Shown here in pieces: positions 16,866 to 25,919 of a DNA stretch of 64,000 nt. Position 1 is the stretch's first letter; each line of letters opens with the position of its first letter. Location: contig NZ_CP094828.1 in assembly GCF_022865125.1 (NCBI RefSeq), positions 2,473,219-2,537,218 of the forward strand, written 5' to 3'. The notes beneath the pieces were generated by a model. That model was not told the DNA's origin, made no database searches, and saw only the letters and a program-made list of their open reading frames with translations. The translations under genes were made by a program, and so were the position numbers. The stretch is from Acuticoccus sp. I52.16.1. Lineage in GTDB: Bacteria; Pseudomonadota; Alphaproteobacteria; Rhizobiales; Amorphaceae.

Positions 16866-18311
16866 ATGAGCGAAACCCACGACGACCGCCCCGCGTGCTT
16901 CGTCATCATGCCGTTCCAGGTGAAGACCGAGCCCGCCACCGGCCGCAGCATCGACTTCGACGTCGTCTACCGCGATGCCATCCGGCCCGGGGTGGAGCGG
17001 GCCGGGATGAACCCCATGCGGGGCGGCGAGCAGCTCCCCATTGGGATCATCCACGATCAGTTCTTGCAGCAGATCGTCATGTCGCCATTTGCCGTCGCGG
17101 ACCTTACGACGGCCAACGCCAACGTGTTTTACGAGTTCGGCGTCCGTCACGCCGTCAAGCCGCGCACCACGGTGGGCATCACCGGCAACGACAAGGCCAT
17201 CCCGTTCGACGTGAGCTATCTGCAAGCCGTGGCCTACCCCCTCGATGCCATGGGCAACCTCGTGCGCGGAGAGCCGCTGGAGGCCTTCATCGAAGCGCTC
17301 GCCACCGCGTTGAAGCAACGCGCGCACCTGGGAGACAGCCGCTTCGATCCTGAGCCGTGGCGCGAGACCGACAGCCCGCTCTTCCGCCTTATGCAAGGCT
17401 ACAACGTCAAGATCCCCGAGCTGCCGCACCTGCGCTCCGACGCGTTCATCGCCATGGCCAACAGTCAGAGTGCGGTGGAGCGGGAGATGGACGCCATCCG
17501 CGAGCGATTCATCGCCGGACAGCTTTCCAAAGACGACGCGGTCGAACAACTCGACGCCCTCGCCGACCGCCTCCTCGCGTCGCAGTGGCCCAACCTCGTC
17601 AACCTCAGCCAGCTCTTCATCACCTACCGCGCGGTGAGCGCATGGCCGCAAATGCTGGCGCTGCACGAACGCATGCCCGAGGTTCTGCGCGCCCAGCGCG
17701 TCACACGCGAGCAGCACGCCTTCGCGCTCAACCGCCAGGGTGAGACGACCAAGGATGCCGCGCTGGTCGCCGAGGCGCTCAAGGTGCTGGAGGACGTCAA
17801 GGAACGTTTCGGCGCCGACGCGGAGACCTGCGGCCTCATCGGCCGGATCCACAAGCGCCGCTGGGAGGCCGCGCGAAAGAGCGGCGACATCACCGAGCCC
17901 GCTCACCTGGAGGAGGCCATCGCCGCCTACCGCCAAGGCTTCGAACTCGATCCGCGGGATTACTACCCGGGCGTCAACCTATGCACCTTGCTTGCCGCGA
18001 CCGGAGAGGACGGCAAGGCCGAACTCGACGCGACGGTGCCCGTGGTGCGCTACGCCGCAACGCGCCACATCGGCACGTCGGCGGACTACTGGGGACACGC
18101 GACGTTGCTGGAACTCGCCGTGCTCGCGCGCGACGCCAAGGCGGCGCAGCGCCAACACATCAAGGCCGTCCCGCTGATTAAGGAAGATTTCCAGCCCGGC
18201 ACGACCGCCAACAACCTCACCATAATCCTCGACAACGCACCCGACCCGGACGCGCTCGCCTTCGCCGTCCCCATCCGCGACGACCTCGTGGCGCGGGCGA
18301 GATCAGCGTGA
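16866..18311 (+). CDS. Deoxyribohydrolase-like (DrHyd) plus TPR-S/TRAF-binding-like protein
   Basis: A 481-residue protein with a good ribosome site (GAGGAG at 16855-16860). Residues 1-~150 are a nucleoside 2-deoxyribosyltransferase-like domain: CFVIMPFQ, then FAVADLTTANANVFYEFGVRHA with the conserved DLT and YE motifs. The rest is helical: residues ~215-470 carry TPR-like helices, including AIAAYRQGFELDPRDYYPGVN, LCTLLAATGE and TSADYWGHATLLELAVLARD. That pattern is the MAP3K TRAF-binding-like or TPR-S module. Burroughs and Aravind described DrHyd/TPR-S proteins as components of prokaryotic conflict systems. It could cleave a nucleotide signal or NAD-like molecule; no experiment is implied. 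Intact and GC-rich. Confidence 0.7.
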   Translation: MSETHDDRPACFVIMPFQVKTEPATGRSIDFDVVYRDAIRPGVERAGMNPMRGGEQLPIGIIHDQFLQQIVMSPFAVADLTTANANVFYEFGVRHAVKPRTTVGITGNDKAIPFDVSYLQAVAYPLDAMGNLVRGEPLEAFIEALATALKQRAHLGDSRFDPEPWRETDSPLFRLMQGYNVKIPELPHLRSDAFIAMANSQSAVEREMDAIRERFIAGQLSKDDAVEQLDALADRLLASQWPNLVNLSQLFITYRAVSAWPQMLALHERMPEVLRAQRVTREQHAFALNRQGETTKDAALVAEALKVLEDVKERFGADAETCGLIGRIHKRRWEAARKSGDITEPAHLEEAIAAYRQGFELDPRDYYPGVNLCTLLAATGEDGKAELDATVPVVRYAATRHIGTSADYWGHATLLELAVLARDAKAAQRQHIKAVPLIKEDFQPGTTANNLTIILDNAPDPDALAFAVPIRDDLVARARSA

Positions 18312-18359
18312 GATGAGATGCCGCGAACCGAACTCAAGCCACCGTACGTGGCTCATCGG

Positions 18360-19629
18360 AGCTGAACACCTCGAAGAACAGGCTCTGAGGGCGATGTTGG
18401 TGAGCGACGAGGCGTCTGCCGCCTTGTTTCGGCAACCGGGCGTGGTCTCGGTGTTGCGGCTGCGGCGGGTGCCCGCCCGCTCTTCGGGCCGCCGGTTAGG
18501 CGAGGCCGGCGCGGCGCTCGTGGAAGACGAGGCGTCTGATGTTGTAGGTGAGGTTGGCGAGGCCGATCTTGGCCTTGGCACGGGCGATCCCGACGGTTCG
18601 GACCGTCAGCGCCATCGCTCCCTTCTGATGAGAGAAGACCGGCTCGACAGCCGCACGGACGGCCGAGCGGGTGGCATTGCCGCGGCGGATGTTCGGGGCC
18701 ATCGGCCGCCCCTTCGGCTTGCGGCGGTGAACCTCGCTCTTGAAGCCATGGGCGTTCATGAACGCCTCGTTCGCCTTCGATCGGTAAGCGCTGTCGGCCC
18801 ACACGGTCGAGGCGGTAGTGCTGCGGTCGAGGAGCCGGCGCCGTCGTGGCCGGCCGCGTCGGTGACGTCCCAGCGGCGGATAAAGCCGTGCCGCCGGTCG
18901 ATCGAGATGTGGTTTTCATAGCCGAACACCGGGATCGCAATGTCGGCGTGGCGGGTGCCGTCATCGCGCTCGCGCGCCTTGCCGAAGACCAGCGTCCAGC
19001 GGGCGTCGCGGTCCTTCTGGCGCAGTTTCGCGGGATGGCTCTGCCACGCCTCAGGAACGCGGCCGGCCTTGATGTCGGCCTTCTCGCCGTCGGTGTTGCG
19101 CTGCTTCGGCGCGGCGATGAGGCTGGCGTCGACGATCTGACCGGACATCGGGATGTAACCGGCCTCCCGCACCGCGGCGTCGAAGCGGGTGAACAGACCT
19201 TCGATGGCGCCGGCCTTGGTCAGCCGCTCCCGGAAGAATCAGATCGTCTTGGCGTCCGGTGCCTTGTCGGCAAGGCCGAGCCCGAGAAAGCGCATGAACG
19301 ACAGGCGGTCGTTGATCAAGAACTCGGCCCGATCGTCGGAGAGGGTGTTGCTGGCCTGGATCACCAGGATCTTGAACATCAGCACGGGATCAAACGGTGG
19401 TCTGCCACCCTTCGCCCGGTCGCTGTAGTCCAGCGCCGCCTCGAGCTCGGGGCGGAACATCTCGAAGTCGACGACCCTCGCGAACGCGTCCAACTGGTCG
19501 CCGAGGTCGCTCAGCCGCTGCAGACGATCCTCGACGTCAAAGAAACCCGGCTGTCCGCGCATCGCCGCTACCCCCGAATACCCACCTCAACTGAATCCGA
19601 TTCGAACGGGTTTTTCGAGGCGTTCAGCT
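18360..19629 (-). mobile_element. IS5-family insertion sequence, decayed
   Basis: Terminal inverted repeats are visible: 18360-18379 (AGCTGAACACCTCGAAGAAC) and 19610-19629 agree in 18 of 20 positions when reversed. The element is ~1.27 kb and contains one minus-strand transposase with two disabling lesions. I cannot define a target duplication. It separates the DrHyd/TPR-S gene from the dead tandem-TIR gene. Confidence 0.75.
18496..19562 (-). pseudogene. IS5-family transposase, nonsense plus frameshift
   Basis: The product starts MRGQPGFFDVEDRLQRLSDL and contains the IS5 N-terminal pattern (GRPPFDPVLMFKILVIQASN). At 19236-19238 a TGA replaces the Trp expected in TI-W-FFRERL. The frame then continues through GQIVDASLIAAPKQRN (first catalytic Asp) to FIRRWDVTDAAGHDGA, where one base is missing near 18830. 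The next frame resumes with WADSAYRSKANEAF (second Asp) and ends at 18496 after NIRRLVFHERRAGLA. Two independent lesions make it non-functional without trans help. Confidence 0.85.
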
Positions 19630-19691
19630 GAGGTGTGGTTTCGCGCTATGCATAATTGCCAGCTAGTTGATTCAGGAAACGACGAGCATCA

Positions 19692-20085
19692 ATGACAGAC
19701 GCACGTGGCTACACCCAACGGAGCGCCGCGTGGATATTCGTATCGCACTCGACGTGAGATTTGAAACCCGGTTAGAAGGATAAAAGATGTTCTTGAGGTA
19801 CGCGGCGCTCAGCCTCTTCTGTTTTTCTGACGGCGATCGAACAAGACGAAGAGCTTCGGCACTTGTTGCGACGCGAAATCGACTCGCGCAATTTCTTTCT
19901 GGTCTGTGACCGTGACCACGCGCGACAAACCGCTATGGGTGCAAGAGGAAAAAAAATTTGTTGCCAGCCTCTCGGTCAAGCGAGTGGCGACGATCAACCT
20001 TCGTGATCCTTGGGAGCAGCAGCTAGAGGTGTTTCATAAATTTCTGAGAGAGACTCGTGTTTTCTGTTCGTATTCAAGGTCGGAC
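19692..20085 (+). pseudogene. Tandem-TIR gene, heavily frameshifted and truncated
   Basis: ATG at 19692 opens MTDARGYTQRSAAWIFVSHS, then TRDLKP, a TIR first strand. The family continues in shifted frames: VRRIKDVLEVRGAQPLLFF, then LTAIEQDEELRHLLRREIDS, RNFFLVCD, then KPLWVQEEKKFVASLSVKRV (Glu in WVQEE), and LRDPWEQQLEVFHKFLRE followed directly by TRVFCSYSRSD, the start of a second TIR domain. The sequence ends at about 20085 where IS630-like sequence begins. At least three indels are needed to read it. The call rests on piecing frames together by eye, but the order of motifs is exactly that of a TIR domain. Confidence 0.65.
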
Positions 20086-20104
20086 TACTATGCGGTCCTG
20101 TGGC

Positions 20105-20320
20105 GTCGGACCGGCAGCGTCGAGCCCGGCCGGCAAGGGCATCCCGTTCGCTCCAAGCTCGACGCGCACGAGGCCTTCATCATGGCGCTCGTGGAGGCCG
20201 GGAAGGACATCACCCTCACCGAGATTGCCGAGCGGCTACGGGCCGACCGCGGCGTCCAGGTGAGCCGCGCACTGGTCTGGTACTTCTTCGACAAGCGCGG
20301 CGTGACCTTCAAAAACGTAT
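20105..20320 (+). mobile_element. IS630-family transposase fragment (N-terminal helix-turn-helix)
   Basis: The frame encodes GHPVRSKLDAHEAFIMALVE, then AGKDITLTEIAERLRADRGV and SRALVWYFFDKRGVTF, the DNA-binding N-terminal part of an IS630-family transposase. The catalytic domain is absent. It is flanked by the dead tandem-TIR gene and an IS110 fragment, so it was cut on both sides. Confidence 0.7.
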
Positions 20321-21075
20321 GGCCCGCCCCGTTTGCAAGGAGTTGGTCGCTGGCGCGAGTGGGTCGTGCGCAAATGTATCCGGCATAGCGGCGTGATGCC
20401 GTCGCCAAGATGGTGATCCGAGCGCCCCGGTCCTCATAAAAGACCGGGCGTCGATGCGCCGTTTTTTGAACCAGGCGTCCGAAGCGCGGGCTTGACCCTT
20501 CGGCCATCTTCCCCCTCTTCGCAAACCCCTGGCGACGCGACCGTAAGGCTGCGTCGATCTCGTTATGCCTCAGGCCGCGGCGAGAGCCCTTCCAGGCTCG
20601 AACCGGACGCCGCGCCTCAGCGTCGCCCAGGCTATGCGCGCCAGCTTGTTGGCGAGCGCCACGATCGCGACGTTGCGGTGCGTGCGCGCAAGGAGGCCGC
20701 GCAGCCACGCCCCGAGCGGTGTGGCCTGCTTCGCGAGCCCGGGCATCGCCGCCCGCGCACCGTGGATGAAGAGCATCCGCAAGTAGGTGTTGCCGCGCTT
20801 CGTGATGCCGAGCAGCTTCGGTTGGCCTCCGGTCGTCATCTGCTTCGGCACGAGGCCGAGCCAGGCGCCGAGGTCGCGTGACCGCCGGAAGCCGTCCGCG
20901 TTGCCCACCGCGGCGACGAGCGCCGTCGCGTTCAGCACACCGATGCCGGGGATCGACATGAGGCGGCTGGCCGCCTCGTCTGCCCGCGCCTGTTCGACGA
21001 ACTCGGCGTTCAACGCGTCGATGCGGTGGTCGAGCGAGCGCCATCGTTCGAACCGGGCGAGATCACAGCTGCCGG
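20320..21075 (-). mobile_element. IS110-family remnant (3' part)
   Basis: The minus strand holds the C-terminal half of an IS110 transposase followed by the usual downstream tail of this IS type, ending near 20320 with a CCTTGCAAACGGGG-like motif that also occurs at ~27320 after the other IS110 copy. The 5' half with the DEDD nuclease is missing. Confidence 0.65.
20570..21075 (-). pseudogene. IS110-family transposase, C-terminal part only
   Basis: The open frame reads DLARFERWRSLDHRIDALNA, then SRLMSIPGIGVLNATALVAA and FRRSRDLGAWLGLVPKQMTT, the Transposase_20 domain with the expected serine-type active-site region (TTGGQPKLLGITKRGN). No DEDD N-terminal domain precedes it. Not functional alone. 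Confidence 0.75.
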
Positions 21076-21205
21076 GCGGTCCAAGATTTTTAGATTCTCC
21101 TCGACCAGCGCGATAAGGCGCGTAGGATCCGAATATATCGGCCCGACGCGTCGCATAGGCGCGTGAAAGAGATCGCTGTCGATGACACTGGAGGCGCTTC
21201 AGCCA

Positions 21206-24200
21206 ATGGAAAAGTTGCCGACGCTGACGATATTTGTCTCATCTCCTAGCGATGCTGCCTTTGAACGACAGATCGCCCGGACAGTGATCAAGCGGATGGC
21301 CGATCGCCTCCGCCTGAGCTGCAGGATCGAGCCGTATTTCTGGGAAGCCGAGCCAATGGACGGGGCACTCGGCTACCAGGAGCAGATTAGGGATGCCGGT
21401 GAGTTCGACATTTTTGTGTGCGTCTTGTGGCAACGACTCGGGACGCCGCTCCCCGACGACGACCGCTTTCGCGATGGAGACGGTCGCACGCTGACGGGTA
21501 CGGAGTACGAGTTTGTCCGGGCGCACCAGGCGCGCAGCCGCTCCGACGGAGAAGACCGGCCACTGATCTTGACCTACCGGAAGACCGCCGACCAGCCGCC
21601 CAACACGGTCGAACTAGTCGCGCTGCAGCAGTTCATTCAACAAAAGACCAGCCTCGCGGAGTTCTGGCAGCGGTGGTTCGATGGCGACACGCCGCGGTTA
21701 GGCGGAGCGCTGACGCGCTTCGAGGATGCCGCAAGATTCGAGCAGCTCTTTGCCGAGCACATTGAGCGGGCAGTGTTGGAGCGCGTAAGTGCGCTGACGG
21801 GAACGGCGGACGCTGTCAAAGTGCGTGCCCCCTGGACGCGCGGTTCCCCATTTCGGGGCCTCGAATCGTTTGACGTTTCTGACGCCGACCTCTTCTTTGG
21901 ACGACGGAACGCTTTGGAGGATGCACAGCGGCGCCTGACGGCGGGCGCGGAACGCGGCGCGGCTGCGCTCCTCATTGTAGGCGCGAGCGGAGTAGGAAAG
22001 AGTTCGTTTGCGCGCGCTGGGCTCCTCGCAAGCCTGCAGCAGTCTGGTCGGTTCCCCAAGATCCACGATGTTCGTATTGCAACGATGCGACCAAGCGACG
22101 CCAGCGGCGACCTAGTTCGCGCGCTTGCCGCCTCATTGAATGCCGCGAGAGCACTCCCGGAGGTTACCTTGGCAGGCCCGGCCTCGCCGCACTTGGAGGA
22201 CGTGCTGCGGGGCGGCTCGGGCGCTGACGTCGTCGAGATGTTGCGGGAGAACATATCGGAGTCAGTGCGAGTAGCGCTGCTCGTCGACCAGCTTGAGGAA
22301 ATCATCACCCACGATTGCACTGGGCGCGATGCCTACATCGCCGCGATCCGCGCATTGGCGCGCTCGGACCGGGCATTTGTCATCGCAACGATGCGTTCCG
22401 ACCTTTGGCATCTACTCGACGAGATCGGCGAGCTGAAGGAGCTATTCCGCGAGCAAACGTTCTCGCTTGATCCACCCAGCCGTCGGGAGATTGCTCGCAT
22501 GATACGCATGCCGGCTGAGCTCGCCGGGCTTGTATTTGAGCGAGATCCCGACACGCAGCGCAGTCTGGCGGATGAGGTCGAGGAAGAGGCAAGCCGAGAC
22601 AAGTACGGGTTGCCACACCTTCAGTTTGCGCTTGACCTCCTTTACCGTGAGCGCAGCGACGAAGGGCTCCTGCTTATCAGCGCCTATCGCGGCTTCGGAG
22701 GGCTTGAAGGGGCACTCGCGCGCCATGCCGCGGACGTGACCCGCAACCTGCCAACCGAGTTGCGCCAGGCTCTCTCCCCTCTGCTGCGCAGGCTCGTCAT
22801 CAAGCTGCCAAACAGCACGGTAGCATCCGCCGTCTGGGTCGACCGGGCAGTGTTCGACAATGACCCCATCCAGATCCGCCTCATCGAGACCCTCTCCGAG
22901 CAACGGCTCCTGGTCGGCTCCGACAAGCAGTCCGGCACGGCGAAGGTGCGCCTAGCCCACGAAAAGCTCACAGAAACCTGGCCTACCCTTAAGGAGGTTA
23001 TACTCGAAAACGAGCGGATGTTGAGCCTGCAAGGTGAAATCGAGCTGCGCGCCGCTAGTCACGCGGATGTACGAGCCAAAATGTCAGAGCAGGACGGTGA
23101 AAATGCACACTACCTGCGGGGTAGTATGCTGGACGACGCACTCGATATGCAAGACGATGTCGACTTCACCCTGTCGCCGGGCGCAAGGCGGCTGATTGAC
23201 GAGTCACGGCTAGCGCGAGATGCGGAACATCTCCAAAGGGATCGACAGCGGAGGGTGCGACGGCGAATGGTGGCAACCGGCTTTGTGGCCGTTACGCTGC
23301 TGCTCTCCATTACAAGCCTCATGTATTTTGACAGTCGCGCCGCGCGTTCACAAGAACAGCTTTCGCGGATGAAGGCAGAAAAGCTACTCCGTGCCGCTGA
23401 GCACCGAGCGAGCATTTGGGAGGCGATCTCGAACGCGGACAGCCTGCTGTTCAACCAAAAGACGACAACTGACACACGGCTTGAATCGTTCGCCGAAGTT
23501 GTGGAGGTCTTGTCAAGCGCAGAGGGGCGGGTCGAGGGGCTTGGCCTCGCCCCAGCCGAGCGGATGACGCTGATGGAAGAGATCGCGGACCGGAGAGCTC
23601 GCGCATTTGCGCAATGGCAACCGCTGATTGGCCGCGATGATGCGAAGCTCCTTTTGATCTCCAACGCTGAGAACGCGGTAGATCTGTACGAAGCAGTCGG
23701 TGAACGAAGCGGCAGTGAAGCAACCCGAACCAAACTACGCCTCGCAGATAACCTCCAAATATCTGCATTTAATCTCATGAAGGCCGGAGATCTAGAGCAA
23801 GCTACTAGATTATACTGGAAATCAATAACAATACGGAAGAACGTTCTAGAAATTGACCCAGAAAATATTGGTTGCGCCTGCGCGATTGCGACCGCTTACG
23901 GAGCTATTGCAGAAATAGCGCTGATGCTTGAAGCTCCTTCGCGAGCGATCGATGTAATTGAAGATGAGATCGAGTTCTTGGGGGGTGTTGAGCCCCGGCA
24001 CTTTAACACGGTCGGCCAATACTTTAACGAACTAATATCATCAAGAACAAAACTCGCGACGCTTGACGTTGCGAGAGGTCAGGGTCTCATCCGCGAGATA
24101 GAATATTTCTATAATGTTGCCAATACTGCAGTAAAAGAAAGCCAGGCGAGGCGGGAGGATTTTGCGTCTTTTGTGAAGGCGTATATCGAGGCATACGACG

Positions 24201-24877
24201 CGACTGGTGGTGTGCCTGGCCTTTTAAAGGCTGCTGATACAGCTAGAAGAGACTTGGTGGTAGTCGGCTACGATGAATCGACGGTAGATCGCTTCCTCTC
24301 TTCAATAATGATCGACCTTTCGCTTCAGCATATCAAAAGAGATCATTTTGAAACGGTTTCGGAAATTCAAGATTATGTAGGAGGTCGCCTGGGTCTCACT
24401 GCCATGGCAGCGTTCATCAAAGGGAACCTCCTTCTTGTGGCAGGCCGGCTGGACGATGCCCGTCAGGCCTATCTCACCTACGTCATCAACTCACCGGAGA
24501 AGGACGAGGAAATCCATAAAAGGTTCCTGGACGGCATGACTATGATTGCCCAGTTGGACTTGAATAATCCCTTTGGCGACCCTGATGCTTGGTGGAACGA
24601 TGCCCTGTCAGAGCGGGCCGCCCAAACCAAAACGGGGGAGACCTCCGCTCCGTCAGCCGCGCCGCATGCTGCGACAGCCGGCGATCCCAATGTATTGCGG
24701 CGGACCACGATCCACGAGCCCTCAACTTCGGCGTCCCCTGCTTCTAATCCGCAGCGTGATCCCTCCCGACCCGCGCCGGAATTGCCCTCTAAAGAACGCG
24801 TCGTTGGGGATCGGGCTACCGGCAGTGCGGCTAGTGAAGGTCGATACAAAATGCCGCAGTGGTTAGGCGCCAACTAA
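21206..24877 (+). CDS. DUF4062 - nSTAND1 ATPase - transmembrane - TPR protein
   Basis: ATG 21206 is preferred because GGAGG lies at 21190-21194; an in-frame ATG exists at 21182. Length is 1223 residues. The N-terminus (LTIFVSSPSDAAFERQI) is a DUF4062 domain, a TIR-like effector or adaptor. SPFRGLESFDVSDADLFFGR (~213-233) leads into an nSTAND1 ATPase with Walker A VGASGVGKSSF (~258-266) and Walker B VALLVDQLEE (~357). A single transmembrane helix lies at ~688-709, after RRRMVATG. The remainder has TPR-like helices (AGDLEQATRLYWKSITIRKN) and a proline/alanine-rich tail that would be periplasmic. The second half is clearly more AT-rich than the first. It is 42 bases from the TAXI gene, so they form an operon. 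A membrane-spanning STAND sensor is likely. Confidence 0.75.
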   Translation: MEKLPTLTIFVSSPSDAAFERQIARTVIKRMADRLRLSCRIEPYFWEAEPMDGALGYQEQIRDAGEFDIFVCVLWQRLGTPLPDDDRFRDGDGRTLTGTEYEFVRAHQARSRSDGEDRPLILTYRKTADQPPNTVELVALQQFIQQKTSLAEFWQRWFDGDTPRLGGALTRFEDAARFEQLFAEHIERAVLERVSALTGTADAVKVRAPWTRGSPFRGLESFDVSDADLFFGRRNALEDAQRRLTAGAERGAAALLIVGASGVGKSSFARAGLLASLQQSGRFPKIHDVRIATMRPSDASGDLVRALAASLNAARALPEVTLAGPASPHLEDVLRGGSGADVVEMLRENISESVRVALLVDQLEEIITHDCTGRDAYIAAIRALARSDRAFVIATMRSDLWHLLDEIGELKELFREQTFSLDPPSRREIARMIRMPAELAGLVFERDPDTQRSLADEVEEEASRDKYGLPHLQFALDLLYRERSDEGLLLISAYRGFGGLEGALARHAADVTRNLPTELRQALSPLLRRLVIKLPNSTVASAVWVDRAVFDNDPIQIRLIETLSEQRLLVGSDKQSGTAKVRLAHEKLTETWPTLKEVILENERMLSLQGEIELRAASHADVRAKMSEQDGENAHYLRGSMLDDALDMQDDVDFTLSPGARRLIDESRLARDAEHLQRDRQRRVRRRMVATGFVAVTLLLSITSLMYFDSRAARSQEQLSRMKAEKLLRAAEHRASIWEAISNADSLLFNQKTTTDTRLESFAEVVEVLSSAEGRVEGLGLAPAERMTLMEEIADRRARAFAQWQPLIGRDDAKLLLISNAENAVDLYEAVGERSGSEATRTKLRLADNLQISAFNLMKAGDLEQATRLYWKSITIRKNVLEIDPENIGCACAIATAYGAIAEIALMLEAPSRAIDVIEDEIEFLGGVEPRHFNTVGQYFNELISSRTKLATLDVARGQGLIREIEYFYNVANTAVKESQARREDFASFVKAYIEAYDATGGVPGLLKAADTARRDLVVVGYDESTVDRFLSSIMIDLSLQHIKRDHFETVSEIQDYVGGRLGLTAMAAFIKGNLLLVAGRLDDARQAYLTYVINSPEKDEEIHKRFLDGMTMIAQLDLNNPFGDPDAWWNDALSERAAQTKTGETSAPSAAPHAATAGDPNVLRRTTIHEPSTSASPASNPQRDPSRPAPELPSKERVVGDRATGSAASEGRYKMPQWLGAN

Positions 24878-24919
24878 TTTTGTGGTAATTCGGCTATAAA
24901 ACCTGGAGGGGAGAGTATT

Positions 24920-25888
24920 GTGAAGATGAGCTTTCGGTCCGTCTACGCAGTCGTATTCGCGCTTTTTGGGATTGCATTAACATCACCCGAATCCGTCGCC
25001 CAGAACAGGCTCTGGATTGAGGCGAACAAGCCGACGGTCGGGGTGATCTCCGGAAGCGTAGGTGGCACATACGCTCGCTTCGCTCAGGATATGGCCGACG
25101 CTCTCGACGAGGACGGCATACTGAGAATCGTTGCCATCTTGGGTCGGGGTTCGCAGCAGAATCTGTTGGACTTGCTTTACCTGAAGGGCGTGGATGTCGC
25201 AATTGTCCAATCAGACGTGCTGGCAATAGCGAGCCAACAGCAGGGTGACGTCAATCTAGGTGACAAAATTCGCTATGTTATGAAACTATACAACGAGGAA
25301 GTCCATCTTCTCGCAGCTGAAGGAATCAATACGCTCCGCGACTTGGAGAATGATGGGAGGCCAGTCGCCTTCGGCCCAAGCGGCAGCGGCACTCACATGA
25401 CTTCAGTTAACCTTTTTAATAGCTTGGATATCGATGTCCAAACTGTCAATTTGCCTAACACGGAGGCTGTTGCCGGAGTGGTAAGCGGCGAGTTGGCCGG
25501 CGCCCTTTTCGTCGTGGGCAGGCCAGCGAATTACTTCAGTGACATTCCACCCAGCAGTAAGGTGACATTCCTTCCACTTGAGATCGATCGGAACCTCGAA
25601 GCACTGGGCTACATTAGCGCATCGCTGACGCCACAGGATTATCGCGGCCTGCTTGACGCTCCGATCGAAACCATTGCAGTTGGTGCAGTCATGGCTGCCT
25701 ACAATTGGAAGCCGACTAGCAGTCGGCACGATCGGGTAAAAGTATTCGTAGAGAGTCTTGTCGCAGCGCTGCCTCGTCTACAGCGCGACAGCGCTTTCCA
25801 CAGGAAATGGGGCGAGGTAGATCCCCGATTGGAGGTCCCCGGTTGGCAGCGCCTTGAGAGTGCGCGGGCAATTATTTCCGGTTACTGA
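24920..25888 (+). CDS. TAXI-family periplasmic solute-binding protein
   Basis: A 322-residue protein starting at GTG 24920, eight bases after a very strong ribosome site (GGAGGGGAGAG). A signal peptide covers residues 1-~28 (PESVAQNRLW at the cleavage region). The body has the TAXI/NMT1 pattern: GVISGSVGGTYARFAQDMAD, GRGSQQNLLDLLYLKGVDVA, AIVQSDV, RPVAFGPSGSGTHMT. TAXI proteins normally work with TRAP membrane subunits, but none is present here; the gene directly follows the DUF4062-nSTAND1 gene, whose C-terminal part should be periplasmic. A ligand-sensing partner is more likely than a transport component; that is inference. Confidence 0.75.
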   Translation: MKMSFRSVYAVVFALFGIALTSPESVAQNRLWIEANKPTVGVISGSVGGTYARFAQDMADALDEDGILRIVAILGRGSQQNLLDLLYLKGVDVAIVQSDVLAIASQQQGDVNLGDKIRYVMKLYNEEVHLLAAEGINTLRDLENDGRPVAFGPSGSGTHMTSVNLFNSLDIDVQTVNLPNTEAVAGVVSGELAGALFVVGRPANYFSDIPPSSKVTFLPLEIDRNLEALGYISASLTPQDYRGLLDAPIETIAVGAVMAAYNWKPTSSRHDRVKVFVESLVAALPRLQRDSAFHRKWGEVDPRLEVPGWQRLESARAIISGY

Positions 25889-25919
25889 GGACGTAAATGC
25901 AGATGACGAAGCGGGCCTG

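Noticed and set aside
19906-20388. Single 160-residue gene
   Set aside because: The ORF is an accidental join of a TIR fragment and an IS630 helix-turn-helix fragment, with an unrelated C-terminal end.
20088-21044. 318-codon minus-strand ORF over the IS110/IS630 remnants
   Set aside because: Wrong frame for the transposase; the IS110 motifs lie in the 20570-21075 frame.
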